From Halobaculum sp. MBLA0147 (GTDB lineage: Archaea > Halobacteriota > Halobacteria > Halobacteriales > Haloferacaceae), in the NCBI RefSeq assembly GCF_041361345.1, contig NZ_JBGKAD010000002.1, positions 62,001 through 126,000 on the forward strand: a stretch of DNA of 64,000 nt, in the 5' to 3' direction. The notes beneath the pieces were generated by a model. It saw nothing but the letters and a program-made list of their open reading frames with translations. It did not search any database and had not been told where the DNA came from. The translations under genes and the position numbers were made by a program. Positions 54,833-62,809 of the stretch are shown in pieces (the first letter of the stretch is position 1; every line of letters begins with the position of its first letter).

Positions 54833-55537
54833 ATGACCACGGACGGAGACTTCCGAGACACCCTGCTCACCCGGACCGAGGCGTACCTCGAGGACGCGGC
54901 CGCGTGTGTCGACCTGTTGCCCGATCTCCTGTCGGCGTACGCGGCCGAGGAGGACTACGAGGCGGTCGCCCACGAGATCCAGCGGCTGGAGAGCGACTGT
55001 GACGAGACGCTGCGCGCGATCAGTGCCCACTTGGCGAACACCGACGCTCGCGAGATGGGCCTGTTGAGTTCGCGGGTCCACGTCAACACGCCGTCGTTGC
55101 TCGACCTCTACCAGGAGGTCGACGCGGTCGTCAACCTCGCGGAGCGGATCGCCGAGGAGCTCCTCGTCGTCCCGTTGGACCCCGAAACCGCGGCGTTCGA
55201 TGGGCTCGTCGAGATGGCCGCAGACGCGACGCGCGCCGTGGCGGCACTGGAGACGGTCGTCACGGAGTTCGTGGACCTGTTGAGTGCGCCGGAGGCGTCC
55301 GGCTCGCTCGGCGACGAGGTGACGACGATCCGGGAGATCGAGAGCGCCTGCGACGGCCACCGCAACGACACGCTCGCGAGTGCGTTCGGCGACGAGACGG
55401 TGCCGGATCCGCACCGCTACCGCGAGTTCGCACTCCTGTTCGACCGCCTCGTAGACGGCGTCGAGGACATCACCGACCAGATGTGGGTGATCGCGAGCGA
55501 CGATCCGAGTCTCGTCGTCGAGGCGGACGGGGAGTGA
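54833..55537 (+). CDS. PhoU-like (DUF47) protein
   Basis: This is a 234-residue all-helical protein of the DUF47/PhoU-like family (RIAEELLVVPLDPETAAFDG, HRYREFALLFDRLVDGVEDI). Such proteins often sit next to Pit-type phosphate transporters and modulate them; here no transporter is adjacent, so the partner is unknown. The pattern DxxxExx(H/D) that coordinates metals in PhoU is only partly visible. ATG 54833 lies about 28 bases after CCTATAGG, a fair TATA-like element. Confidence 0.85.
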   Translation: MTTDGDFRDTLLTRTEAYLEDAAACVDLLPDLLSAYAAEEDYEAVAHEIQRLESDCDETLRAISAHLANTDAREMGLLSSRVHVNTPSLLDLYQEVDAVVNLAERIAEELLVVPLDPETAAFDGLVEMAADATRAVAALETVVTEFVDLLSAPEASGSLGDEVTTIREIESACDGHRNDTLASAFGDETVPDPHRYREFALLFDRLVDGVEDITDQMWVIASDDPSLVVEADGE

Positions 55538-55601
55538 GAGCGTCGACGCGTCGTTCTCCCGAACGGAGAGATACTTCCCTCCACCGCCGGTCGACCCCAG
55601 C

Positions 55602-56174
55602 GTGGCCGGCGACACCAGTGATCCGGAGTCCGTAGGGACGGCAGACGCGAGCCCCGGGAGCACCAGCACCGTCGAGAGTGCCGCGACTGCCGGGTTCCTC
55701 CTCGTCGTCGTGGGGGTCGTGGCGTGGAGCACGGGCGAGCCGTTCGTCTTCCCGAGTCTCGGCCCGACGGCGTACGCGCTGGCGACGGGTGAGGAGGGAG
55801 TGCCGGACCGCGGCGACGTGTTCTGGGCACACGTCATCGGCCTCGCGGCCGGCCTCGTCGCCTTCCACGGGGTCGTCGCGGCCGGAGTGGTGGAGACCGG
55901 CGTCGAGACACCCTCGCTCGCGACGTTCCGCGGTGTGGACGCCGTCGGCCGCGGCACGCTCGCACTCGCCGGGACGCTGTCCGTCGCCGGGACGACGCTG
56001 GGGATGCTCGCGACCGAGCGACGTCACGCGCCGGCCTGCGCGACGACGCTGATCGTCTCACTCGGCTTGCTCACCTCGCCGCGCGACGCGGCGGTCGTCG
56101 TCGCCGCCGTCACGGCGCTGCTCGTCGTCGAGTTCGTCGGGCGGGAGGCGGCACGCGCGCTCGTCGACGCGTAG
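55602..56174 (+). CDS. HPP-family membrane protein
   Basis: This is a 190-residue integral membrane protein with four to five helices. The family hallmark is present as FVFPSLGPTAYALATGEEGV, followed by HVIGLAAGLVAFHGV. HPP proteins have been linked to nitrite transport in plastids and often lie near nitrogen-oxide genes in prokaryotes. Its location beside norB therefore suggests nitrite or related anion transport, as inference. A GATACTTC element lies about 30 bases before GTG 55602. It is convergent with norB. Confidence 0.85.
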   Translation: MAGDTSDPESVGTADASPGSTSTVESAATAGFLLVVVGVVAWSTGEPFVFPSLGPTAYALATGEEGVPDRGDVFWAHVIGLAAGLVAFHGVVAAGVVETGVETPSLATFRGVDAVGRGTLALAGTLSVAGTTLGMLATERRHAPACATTLIVSLGLLTSPRDAAVVVAAVTALLVVEFVGREAARALVDA

Positions 56175-56230
56175 CACGGCGGGGAGAGAGCCACGCGAGG
56201 GGAGGAGTCGACGGACCGTTGCCCGAGCAC

Positions 56231-58519
56231 TCAGTCGTCGGCGATGGCGTCGCGGGTCCCCGCGGCACCGGTGACCGTGTCGTCCGGGTCGTCGGCCGCG
56301 CGGCGACGGAACAGTTTCGCGACCACGTCGCCCGCGAACAGCAGCGTCCCGAGGATGATCAGCGTGTCACCCGGCAGCCGCGCCCAGAACAGCGCCTGCA
56401 CGAGACTGCCCTCGTAGAACGCCAGCGAGCGAGCGGCGTCGTACCCCTGCGTGAAGGCAGTCTCCAACTGGAGGAACCCCACCGGGAGCACGGAGACGAA
56501 CACCATCAGCACCAACCCGGCGTTGAGCGTCCAGAAGGACCGGCGGAGCCACCGCTCGCTCCAGTTCCGGGTCGTGAACCGCAGCGCGTAGACGGCCATC
56601 CCGAGCGCGAGGAAGCCGAACGCGCCGAACATCGCCGCGTGGGCGTGGCCCACCGTCAGGTAGGTGCCGTGCTCGTAGTAGTTCACCAACGGGAGGTTGA
56701 TGAAGAAGCCGAGCACGCCCGCGCCGACGAAGTTCCACAGGCCGGAGGCGACGATGAACATGAACGGCAGCGTGTACGGGAACGAGTCGCCGGCCGTCGC
56801 CATCGCCCGGTACTCGTTGATCGCCTCGAAGAGGATCACGACCAGCGGGATCAACTCCAGCGTCGAGAACGCGCTCCCGATGGGGATCCACACGTCGGGC
56901 ATCCCGATCCACCAGTAGTGGTGCGAGACGCCGATCACGCCCGTGCCCATCACGAGCAGCGCCTCCAACATCACCGCCTTCTCCGCGGCACGACGCCGCA
57001 GGAGGTTCATCGACACCAGTGTGAGGCCGACGACGCTGACGATGAAGAACTCGAAGGCGCCCTCCACCCACATGTGGACGACCCACCACCGCCAGAACTC
57101 CGTGACGGCGATGTTCGTCTGGGGGGTGAAAAAGAACCCGGCGGTGAACAACAGCGCGATGGAACCGCCCGCGTAGAGGATCATGTGCGAGAGCCCGTAG
57201 CGTGGCTCCTCGGCGAGCAGCGGTCGCAGGCCCCGTGCCGCGAGCACCGCCCACCCGAGGAAGCCGGCGAGGAGACCGACCTGCCACAGTTTGCCGACCT
57301 CGAGGTACTCCAGACCCTCGTTGCCGAGGATCCACCACAGCGGCCCGTCGAGGTAGCCGTGTGCACCGAGCCAGATGCCGGTGAACCCACCGACCACGAC
57401 GACGACGAGTGCGCCCAACAGCCCCCTCACGTACCGCGCCTGGTTCGGCGGCTCGTAGCCCGTCAACAGTGGTGGGAGGAACAGCCCGGCACCCAGCCAC
57501 AGTGTGGCGATCCAGAGGATGCCGAGGTCGATGTGGTACGTCTTCGCCATCGCGAACGGGAGCACCTGGAGGATACCGACGCCGAACACCTCCTCGATCC
57601 CGAAGAACGCTCCGCGTTCGACGTAGTAGTGCGCGAGGAGGCCGCCGAGGAACACCTGTGCGGTGAACAGCAACGCCGCGACGGGCACGAACAACACCGC
57701 GGCACGCTGACTCGGCAGCAGGTCCAACTCGTCCGGGTACGGGACACTCACCCCCGTCGTGTCCGGCTCGGGGAGTTCGATCGACTTGTAGAGCCAGACG
57801 CCGATCCCGGCGCCGGCGACGAGCAACACCATCGCGATCACGCTCCAGGTCATCGAGGAGACCGGGGGCTCGTTGCCGGCAGTGGGCTGGTAGGGCCACT
57901 CGTTCGTGTAGCTGTGGTCGCCGTTCGGCCGGTCGGTGTGTGAGATCCACGCGGTCCACAGCGCGAAGTCGGCGAACTGCCGCGCCTCCGTCTCGGAGTC
58001 GATCATGTCCACCGGGACGCCGCGCTCGGCGGCGCCCTCGTGGTACCGCTCGACGTACTCCTCGCGGACCTGCTCGTGGGCGTACACCTCGGCTGCGGAG
58101 TAGTCCACCGTACCGTCCGCCGGTGTGCCGTCGGAGAGGTCCGACTCGACGACGCTGTCGACCGCGGACTGTTCGGGGCCGGGGAGCGCGTCGTAGGGCT
58201 CACCGTAGCGCTCCTCGGCGTAGTAGGTCCGCATGTACTGTACCTTCAGTTCCAGCGTGTTGGCCGTGTAGTCCGGACCGAAGTACGCCCCGTTGCCGAG
58301 GATCGACCCGTGGTTCATCAGCCCGTCACGCTGGAACACCGCCTTGCCCTCCTGAACCGCCGTCCGGGTCGTGATCTGCTCGCCGTCCGGCCCCACCGTC
58401 TCCTTGGGGATCGGGGGAGCCTCCTGGTACGCGACGAACGCGCCGGCGCCCATCACGATCAGGTTGACGACGAACGCGACCACGAGGAGTCTCGCGAGGG
58501 TACGACGTGTCACCTGCAT
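56231..58519 (-). CDS. norB: Quinol-type nitric oxide reductase (qNorB)
   Basis: This is a 762-residue single-subunit nitric oxide reductase, which reduces two NO to N2O at a haem b3/non-haem iron centre. It has an N-terminal membrane helix (TRRTLARLLVVAFVVNLIVM) and a large soluble domain fusing the NorC-like part without a c-haem (NHGSILGNGAYFGPDYTANT). The helices of the catalytic core carry haem and metal ligands in TYHIDLGILWIAT, WWVVHMWVEGAFE, GVSHHYWWIG and VGHAHAAMFGAFG. The Glu residues of the NO reductase family (VEGAFEFF) are present. Electrons come directly from quinol. ATG 58519 follows a GATACAAGG box. The promoter is shared with the divergent halocyanin through a repeat array. 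Confidence 0.96.
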   Translation of the reverse strand: MQVTRRTLARLLVVAFVVNLIVMGAGAFVAYQEAPPIPKETVGPDGEQITTRTAVQEGKAVFQRDGLMNHGSILGNGAYFGPDYTANTLELKVQYMRTYYAEERYGEPYDALPGPEQSAVDSVVESDLSDGTPADGTVDYSAAEVYAHEQVREEYVERYHEGAAERGVPVDMIDSETEARQFADFALWTAWISHTDRPNGDHSYTNEWPYQPTAGNEPPVSSMTWSVIAMVLLVAGAGIGVWLYKSIELPEPDTTGVSVPYPDELDLLPSQRAAVLFVPVAALLFTAQVFLGGLLAHYYVERGAFFGIEEVFGVGILQVLPFAMAKTYHIDLGILWIATLWLGAGLFLPPLLTGYEPPNQARYVRGLLGALVVVVVGGFTGIWLGAHGYLDGPLWWILGNEGLEYLEVGKLWQVGLLAGFLGWAVLAARGLRPLLAEEPRYGLSHMILYAGGSIALLFTAGFFFTPQTNIAVTEFWRWWVVHMWVEGAFEFFIVSVVGLTLVSMNLLRRRAAEKAVMLEALLVMGTGVIGVSHHYWWIGMPDVWIPIGSAFSTLELIPLVVILFEAINEYRAMATAGDSFPYTLPFMFIVASGLWNFVGAGVLGFFINLPLVNYYEHGTYLTVGHAHAAMFGAFGFLALGMAVYALRFTTRNWSERWLRRSFWTLNAGLVLMVFVSVLPVGFLQLETAFTQGYDAARSLAFYEGSLVQALFWARLPGDTLIILGTLLFAGDVVAKLFRRRAADDPDDTVTGAAGTRDAIADD

Positions 58520-58546
58520 CACGGCTGGGCGTTCCGCTCGCGTCCC

Positions 58547-58555
58547 CTTGTATCG
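58547..58555 (-). promoter_or_regulatory. TATA-like promoter of norB
   Basis: Minus strand GATACAAGG is centred about 32 bases upstream of the norB ATG at 58519. The opposing halocyanin promoter (GATTGAGTA, about 58762-58770) lies on the other side of the repeat array. Confidence 0.55.
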
Positions 58556-58586
58556 GCGACCGCGTTCCCGTCCCGTGGCCCGGTCT

Positions 58587-58740
58587 CGAACGTGTTCGGC
58601 CCGTTCCCACGGCGTGAGAACGCCGGGCCGCGTTCGACCTCGGTCCCACGTTCGGGTCACGGGAACACCGGATCGTGTTCGACCTCGGTCCCACGTTCGG
58701 GTCGCGGGAACACCGGAACGTGTTCGGTCTCGGTCCCACG
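58587..58740. repeat. 45-bp tandem repeat array with dyads between norB and halocyanin
   Basis: Units begin at 58618, 58663 and 58708 (45-bp period; the third is cut short at 58740). A shortened degenerate unit at 58587 precedes them. Each full unit carries an interrupted palindrome: GAACGCCGGGCCGCGTTC, GAACACCGGATCGTGTTC and GAACACCGGAACGTGTTC. The fifth arm base changes together with its partner (G:C versus A:T). The degenerate unit contains CGAACGTGTTCG (58587-58598). The array fills the space between two opposing TATA boxes and reads as a regulator-binding cluster. Confidence 0.85.
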
Positions 58741-58790
58741 CCGCGGGAGTCGGCGAGGGGGGATTGAGTACGAGGAGGGAACGGCCGTCC

Positions 58791-59360
58791 ATGTCGCAGA
58801 CGACCGTCAGTCGACGCGAGATCGTACGGGCCGGTGCCGCCGCGGTCGCAGTCGGACTGGCTGGCTGTTCCGGTGGCTCCGACGGGACCGACACACCCGC
58901 CGACTCGGGTGAGTCGGGTGGCGAGTCGACGCCGTCCGCGATGGCGAGCGAGTCGAGCGGGTCCGGCGGTGGCGGCGAGTCGGGTGCCGGGAGCGGGTCG
59001 AGTGGGGGCGCCAGCGCCTCGTTCGACGGCTGGCTCTCCGACGTCGACAACTACGACGGCGTCGTCGACGAGACCGGTAGTGACGCCGTCACGGTCGAAG
59101 TCGGCGTCCAGAACGGAGCCGGCGCGTACGGGTTCGGGCCCGCCGCCGTCCGTGTGTCGACGGGGACGACCGTCACCTTCGAGTGGACGGGGAAGGGGGC
59201 GAGTCACAACGTGGTTCAGAAGGGAGGTGGCTTCGAGAGCGAGCTCACCGCCGAGGAGGGTCACACCTTCGAGCAGACGTTCGACTCGGCGGGGACGGTG
59301 AAGTACCTCTGTCGGCCTCACGAGCCGATGGGAATGAAGGGGGTCGTTATCGTGGAGTAA
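58791..59360 (+). CDS. Halocyanin-type blue copper lipoprotein
   Basis: This is a 189-residue surface-anchored type-1 copper protein. A Tat signal (TVSRREIVRAGAAAV) and lipobox LAGC (Cys26) lead into a Ser/Gly-rich linker. The cupredoxin domain has copper ligands His139 (SHNVVQ), Cys174, His177 and Met182 in CRPHEPMGM. It would shuttle electrons at the outer face of the membrane, perhaps to or from denitrification enzymes. It is divergently transcribed from norB across the repeat array, so they are probably co-regulated. A GAGGAGG sequence lies 12 bases before ATG. Confidence 0.95.
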   Translation: MSQTTVSRREIVRAGAAAVAVGLAGCSGGSDGTDTPADSGESGGESTPSAMASESSGSGGGGESGAGSGSSGGASASFDGWLSDVDNYDGVVDETGSDAVTVEVGVQNGAGAYGFGPAAVRVSTGTTVTFEWTGKGASHNVVQKGGGFESELTAEEGHTFEQTFDSAGTVKYLCRPHEPMGMKGVVIVE

Positions 59361-59435
59361 CCCGAGACTGACCCACGCGAGGGACACAGCCGTCGAGGCC
59401 AGCGACCGACACACCACACCGTTCGACGCCGACGT

Positions 59436-60626
59436 ATGTTCGACACCAGCCGACGACCGATCGTCCTCGTGTGGGAAGTCTCGCGCGCCTGCGAGTTGGC
59501 GTGTGACCACTGTCGTGCGGAGGCGACGCCGGCACGACACCCGGACGAGTTGACCACGACCGAGGGGAAGCGACTGCTCGAACAGGCACGCGAGTTCGGC
59601 GAGGGCCAGATCGTCGTCTTCTCCGGCGGCGACCCGCTGAAGCGACCGGATCTGACGGAACTCGTCCGCTACGGCGACGAGTTGGGACTCCGGATGGCAC
59701 TCACCCCGAGCGGCACGACCGCACTCACCCGAGAGCGACTCGCGGCGCTCGCGGACGCCGGGCTCGGTCGCCTCGCCGTGAGTCTCGACGCCGGCGACCC
59801 GGCGATCCACGACGGCTACCGCGGCGAACAGGGTGTCTTCGCGGACACGCTCCGTGCGGCGCGGTGGGCCGACGATCTCGGCTTGGACCTCCAGATCAAC
59901 ACCACGGTCTGTGCTCGGACCGTCGACGAGTTGCCCGCCGTCCGCGAGTTGGCCGCGGATCTCGGCGCCACGCGGTGGGCCGTGTTCTTTCTCGTCCCGG
60001 TCGGTCGCGGCCGGACACTGGAGCCGGTGTCGGCCGAGCGGGCCGACCGCGTGCTCGACTGGCTCCACGAGGTGCGCGCGGACGCCGACTTCGCGGTCAA
60101 GACCACCGAGGCGCCGATGCTCCGGCGGGTCGGGCTGCAACGCGACGGTGTCGATCCCGACGAGATCGACCCGACGCGGGGGCCGCCGGCGACCCGTCCC
60201 TCGGCGCTGGCCGGTGACGGGTTCGCGTTCGTCTCGCACACCGGCGAGGTGTGTCCCTCCGGGTTCCTGCCGGAGTCCGTCGGGAACGTCCGCGAGGCGT
60301 CCGTCGTCGAGTTGTACCGCGACTCGGAGCTGTTCCAGCGCCTGCGCGATCCGGAGGCGCTGGAGGGGAAGTGCGGTGAGTGTGCCTTCCGGCGCGTCTG
60401 TGGCGGCAGTCGCTCGCGGGCGTTCGCACACTCGGGGAACCCCCTCGGACCGGACCCGCTGTGTCCGTACGTCCCCGGAGCGTCCGACGAGGAGGCCGTG
60501 ACGGACGGCGGATCACACGAGTCGACTGGCGGAGAGAGTCGTTGTGAGGTCGACGACAGCGTCGAGTGTGTCGAGAGGGACGGCTCACTCGGAGGAGGTG
60601 ATCCCGGTGGAACGAGTCGTCTGTAG
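59436..60626 (+). CDS. Radical SAM/SPASM enzyme
   Basis: This is a 396-residue radical S-adenosylmethionine enzyme. The [4Fe-4S]-SAM motif is Cys19-x3-Cys23-x2-Cys26 in CELACDHC, followed by VFSGGDPLKRPDL. The C-terminal SPASM/twitch region includes EVCPSGFLPESVGNVRE, CGECAFRRVCGGSRSRAFA and DPLCPY, which may hold auxiliary clusters. It resembles the NirJ/AhbD/AhbC branch involved in haem and haem d1 synthesis, though peptide-modifying SPASM enzymes look similar. Its place in a nitric-oxide cluster favours a tetrapyrrole role, as inference. The polar tail of about 50 residues overlaps the next gene. Confidence 0.88.
   Translation: MFDTSRRPIVLVWEVSRACELACDHCRAEATPARHPDELTTTEGKRLLEQAREFGEGQIVVFSGGDPLKRPDLTELVRYGDELGLRMALTPSGTTALTRERLAALADAGLGRLAVSLDAGDPAIHDGYRGEQGVFADTLRAARWADDLGLDLQINTTVCARTVDELPAVRELAADLGATRWAVFFLVPVGRGRTLEPVSAERADRVLDWLHEVRADADFAVKTTEAPMLRRVGLQRDGVDPDEIDPTRGPPATRPSALAGDGFAFVSHTGEVCPSGFLPESVGNVREASVVELYRDSELFQRLRDPEALEGKCGECAFRRVCGGSRSRAFAHSGNPLGPDPLCPYVPGASDEEAVTDGGSHESTGGESRCEVDDSVECVERDGSLGGGDPGGTSRL
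60594..60603 (+). promoter_or_regulatory. Strong Shine-Dalgarno site inside the radical SAM gene
   Basis: GGAGGTGATC is a full complement to the 16S rRNA 3' end and lies 4 bases before GTG 60607, inside the end of the preceding coding sequence. It fixes the start of the SRPBCC gene and stands out in a window where most genes lack such a site. Confidence 0.8.
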
Positions 60627-61020
60627 TCGCGACACGAAGCGGTCGTCCGCGGCAGTGCGAGAGGATCTACAGGACGTAGTCCGTCTCACGGAGGCGGCGG
60701 GGTTCGACACCGTCGAGCGAGACGGGGACACCGTTCACGTCGAGAACCGCGTCGGACTCGCCCGAGTCGAGATGACCTTCCGGCTCCGGCCGTCGTCGGA
60801 CGCGGACTTGGCCTACGAGCAGGTCGAGGGACTGTTCGAGGAGATGGTGACACGCTACGAGGTCACCGGGACCGAGGACGGGACGCGGATCGACGTGGAG
60901 ACGGAGTTCGAACTCGGCGTGACCCTCCTCGGGGACGTGCTCGACGCGACGGTGATCCGGCGCCAGCGGCGCGGCGAGTTGACCGACCAACTCGACTGGC
61001 TGGCGAGTGGCAGCGGGTAG
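60607..61020 (+). CDS. SRPBCC-fold protein
   Basis: This is a 137-residue protein that resembles the START/SRPBCC ligand-binding fold: helix plus long curved sheet (AGFDTVERDGDTVHVENRVG, ARVEMTFRLRPSSDADLAYE, IDVETEFELGVTLLGDVLDA) with a long C-terminal helix (TVIRRQRRGELTDQLDWLAS). Such folds bind hydrophobic or tetrapyrrole ligands. It overlaps the radical SAM gene by 20 bases and starts after a strong Shine-Dalgarno site, so the two are translated from one message. No catalytic motif is visible. Confidence 0.82.
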   Translation: MERVVCSRDTKRSSAAVREDLQDVVRLTEAAGFDTVERDGDTVHVENRVGLARVEMTFRLRPSSDADLAYEQVEGLFEEMVTRYEVTGTEDGTRIDVETEFELGVTLLGDVLDATVIRRQRRGELTDQLDWLASGSG

Positions 61021-61077
61021 CGGCGGCGAGTAACCGCGGCGGGACGCTCCGCCGCCGACACCGCCGTCACTCCCCGG

Positions 61078-61668
61078 TCACTCGTCCGACTCGGTTGCCG
61101 GTGACCCGAAGAGACGGTCGACGACCGCTGCGGTGTCGGCTCGTCCGGGTGCGGACCCGGTCCCGTTCTCGTCGCCGCCGTCCGTGCGAGAGCCGTCGCC
61201 GTCGACATCGCGGGACGGGTCCCTGTCGCCAGTTCGGGACGCGTCTCCATCGGCGACGGCGAGCGTGGCCCGTGGGCCGGCGAGGACGCCGTCGCCGAGG
61301 CGTTCGACGAGCCGTTCGACCACCGTTCGCTGAGCGGGCGAGAGCCCACCCTGGTCCTCGAGTCGACGGAGCGCACGCCGGAGTGTCCGGCGCTCGACCG
61401 TCGCCGCGTGTCTGTCGAGTGTTCGCCGAGCACGCGCGTGTCGCTCGGCGGCGTCGGCTCCGTCGCTGTCGGCGTCGGTCGAGCCGTTCGCGCTGGACCC
61501 CGTCGTTGCTCCGTTCGGGGCCTCGGGTCGTCGCTCTCGCGAGTCGGGCCGTCGTTCGATCCCCGGTGCCTCCGACTCCTCGATCGCTCTCGTGTCTCGT
61601 GTCACGCCGTTCGAACTCACTCCGTTCACCTCCAGCGCCGGTGTTTTCGGTGTCTCGCGTTCCCTCAC
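61078..61668 (-). CDS. Protein with HemA C-terminal-like dimerisation helix region
   Basis: This is a 196-residue acidic, largely disordered protein. The only ordered part (about residues 75-140) reads ARRTLDRHAATVERRTLRRA then LRRLEDQGGLSPAQRTVVER and LGDGVLAGPRATLA. That pattern matches the C-terminal dimerisation helices of glutamyl-tRNA reductase (helix, then L-(S/T)-x-x-(Q/E)-R-x-V-(V/I)-x-x-L, then a hydrophobic helix and P-x-x-x-L). No catalytic domain is present. It may be an HemA partner or a regulator of tetrapyrrole supply. The GTG 61668 start is uncertain, because the first 60 residues are low-complexity. Confidence 0.6.
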   Translation of the reverse strand: MRERETPKTPALEVNGVSSNGVTRDTRAIEESEAPGIERRPDSRERRPEAPNGATTGSSANGSTDADSDGADAAERHARARRTLDRHAATVERRTLRRALRRLEDQGGLSPAQRTVVERLVERLGDGVLAGPRATLAVADGDASRTGDRDPSRDVDGDGSRTDGGDENGTGSAPGRADTAAVVDRLFGSPATESDE

Positions 61669-61713
61669 GGTCGGTCGAGTTGTGTCCCCTCGGCTGGGTC
61701 GAGCCGCTACGGC

Positions 61714-61995
61714 TCACGGCCGCCAGATGGCGGTGACGACGTGGTCGTCGACCGCCGCGTGGTCGTACTCGTACCCGCGGTCGTCCAGTTTCGGGAACAG
61801 GTGCTGTGGGACTCTGTCGTTGCGCTGGAGCAACACTGGCGTGGCCTCGGTGGCCGTCGCCTCGTCGTCGAGGTCCGCCAACCGCCCCAGCGTCCGAGAC
61901 AGCGGCTCCGGCGGCGGCGACTGTCGCACGTCGATCTCGGTCGTCGGTCGTCCGTCCGGGGCGTCCAGTCGGCCGAGCAGGTCGGTCGTCGCCAT
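61714..61995 (-). CDS. DUF2249-like small protein
   Basis: This is a 93-residue protein. The pattern TEIDVRQSPPPEPLSRTLGR then ATPVLLQRNDRVPQHLFPKL and YEYDHAAVDDHVVTAIWRP fits the DUF2249 family: D-x-R-x-x-P-P near the start, then L-x-x-x-x-(D/N)-x-x-P-x-x-L-x-x-x-L, and a closing W-x-V-x-I strand. Members are often found with denitrification and haem genes; their function is unknown. ATG 61995 lies 38 bases from a CCGAAC-AC-GTTCGG dyad shared with the divergent gene at 62090. Confidence 0.7.
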   Translation of the reverse strand: MATTDLLGRLDAPDGRPTTEIDVRQSPPPEPLSRTLGRLADLDDEATATEATPVLLQRNDRVPQHLFPKLDDRGYEYDHAAVDDHVVTAIWRP

Positions 61996-62032
61996 ACCCA
62001 CTCGTTTTGCCTCTGCATCCGGGTGGGTTGTG

Positions 62033-62046
62033 CCGAACACGTTCGG
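62033..62046. promoter_or_regulatory. CCGAAC-N2-GTTCGG dyad between divergent genes
   Basis: CCGAACACGTTCGG has perfect 6-bp arms around AC. It lies 38 bases from the DUF2249-like start and 44 bases from ATG 62090, a symmetric operator position. The core CGAAC-N2-GTTCG also occurs at 58587-58598 in the norB/halocyanin repeat array, suggesting the same regulator. Confidence 0.6.
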
Positions 62047-62089
62047 GCGGGGGCCTACGGTGACAGGAGACGAAGGGAGAGTCGAGACG

Positions 62090-62788
62090 ATGAATCTCCG
62101 GACACCCTTCGGCGGCGGCGACGCGACGTTCGACGACCGTGGTTCGTTCGTCCCCGAGCACCTCCCCGATCCGGGACCGTTCCTCGAGCCACACCGCGTC
62201 CTCCGTGACGAGGACCACGTGGTCTTCCACGAACTCACGCGGACGCTGTTCGAGGAACGGGGCGTGTACGACGTGACGTTCGACTACAATCTGGCGGAGT
62301 TGAACCTGGACCGGCGACACGAGACGGCCGGGTTCCGGTACGCCGTCGAGCAGTCGGCCGGCGGCGAGGGCGGTCACCCGGACACTGGCGGGGAGGACGC
62401 GGACGGCGGGGCGGCACCACTGGATGCGGTCGACGGACCGGTTCTCCGAGCCGAGTTCACACCGACGACGGAGTTCTGCCCGCAGACGGAGACGCTCACC
62501 GTCGGGGCGTTCCGCGCGTGGAACGGCCTCGCGGACCGGCACGACTACGCGCTCGTTCGGGTGAGGGTCGCTCCGACACACCACGACAGCGCCGCGGTCG
62601 ACGACCGACTCCGCGAGTTGGAGCGACAGTTCGTCGCGTCGGGTGAGGTCGGCGGTAGCGGAGAGCAGAGCGGAGCGGCCTCCGGCGACGCCGACAGTGG
62701 TACCGACACCGCCACCGCGAGCGACGAGAGCGACGACACCGGCGACGGGGTCGGCGCACGTCTCGCCGACTGGAGCGCGGGATTCTGA
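62090..62788 (+). CDS. Unknown haloarchaeal protein of the nitric-oxide cluster
   Basis: This is a 232-residue protein I do not recognise with confidence. Residues about 20-75 form a mixed domain (FLEPHRVLRDEDHVVFHELT, GVYDVTFDYNLAELNLD). An acidic linker follows, then VLRAEFTPTTEFCPQTETLT and GAFRAWNGLADRHDYALVRV, with a conserved-looking C-P-Q-T-E motif. A hydrophilic Ser/Asp-rich tail of about 45 residues ends it. The single Cys in a strand-turn context might be redox- or metal-related. It is divergent from the DUF2249-like gene across the dyad at 62033. Confidence 0.72.
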   Translation: MNLRTPFGGGDATFDDRGSFVPEHLPDPGPFLEPHRVLRDEDHVVFHELTRTLFEERGVYDVTFDYNLAELNLDRRHETAGFRYAVEQSAGGEGGHPDTGGEDADGGAAPLDAVDGPVLRAEFTPTTEFCPQTETLTVGAFRAWNGLADRHDYALVRVRVAPTHHDSAAVDDRLRELERQFVASGEVGGSGEQSGAASGDADSGTDTATASDESDDTGDGVGARLADWSAGF

Positions 62789-62809
62789 CTCGGACGGACG
62801 ACGGAGCGG

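Noticed and set aside
56219-57943. Plus-strand frame of 574 codons opposite norB
   Set aside because: The product is a Glu/Arg/His-rich shadow without any fold; norB on the minus strand explains the whole segment.
58522-59050. Long N-terminal extension of norB through the repeat array
   Set aside because: The frame stays open only because the 45-bp unit is a multiple of three. It would run through the halocyanin gene, and the true membrane helix starts right after ATG 58519.
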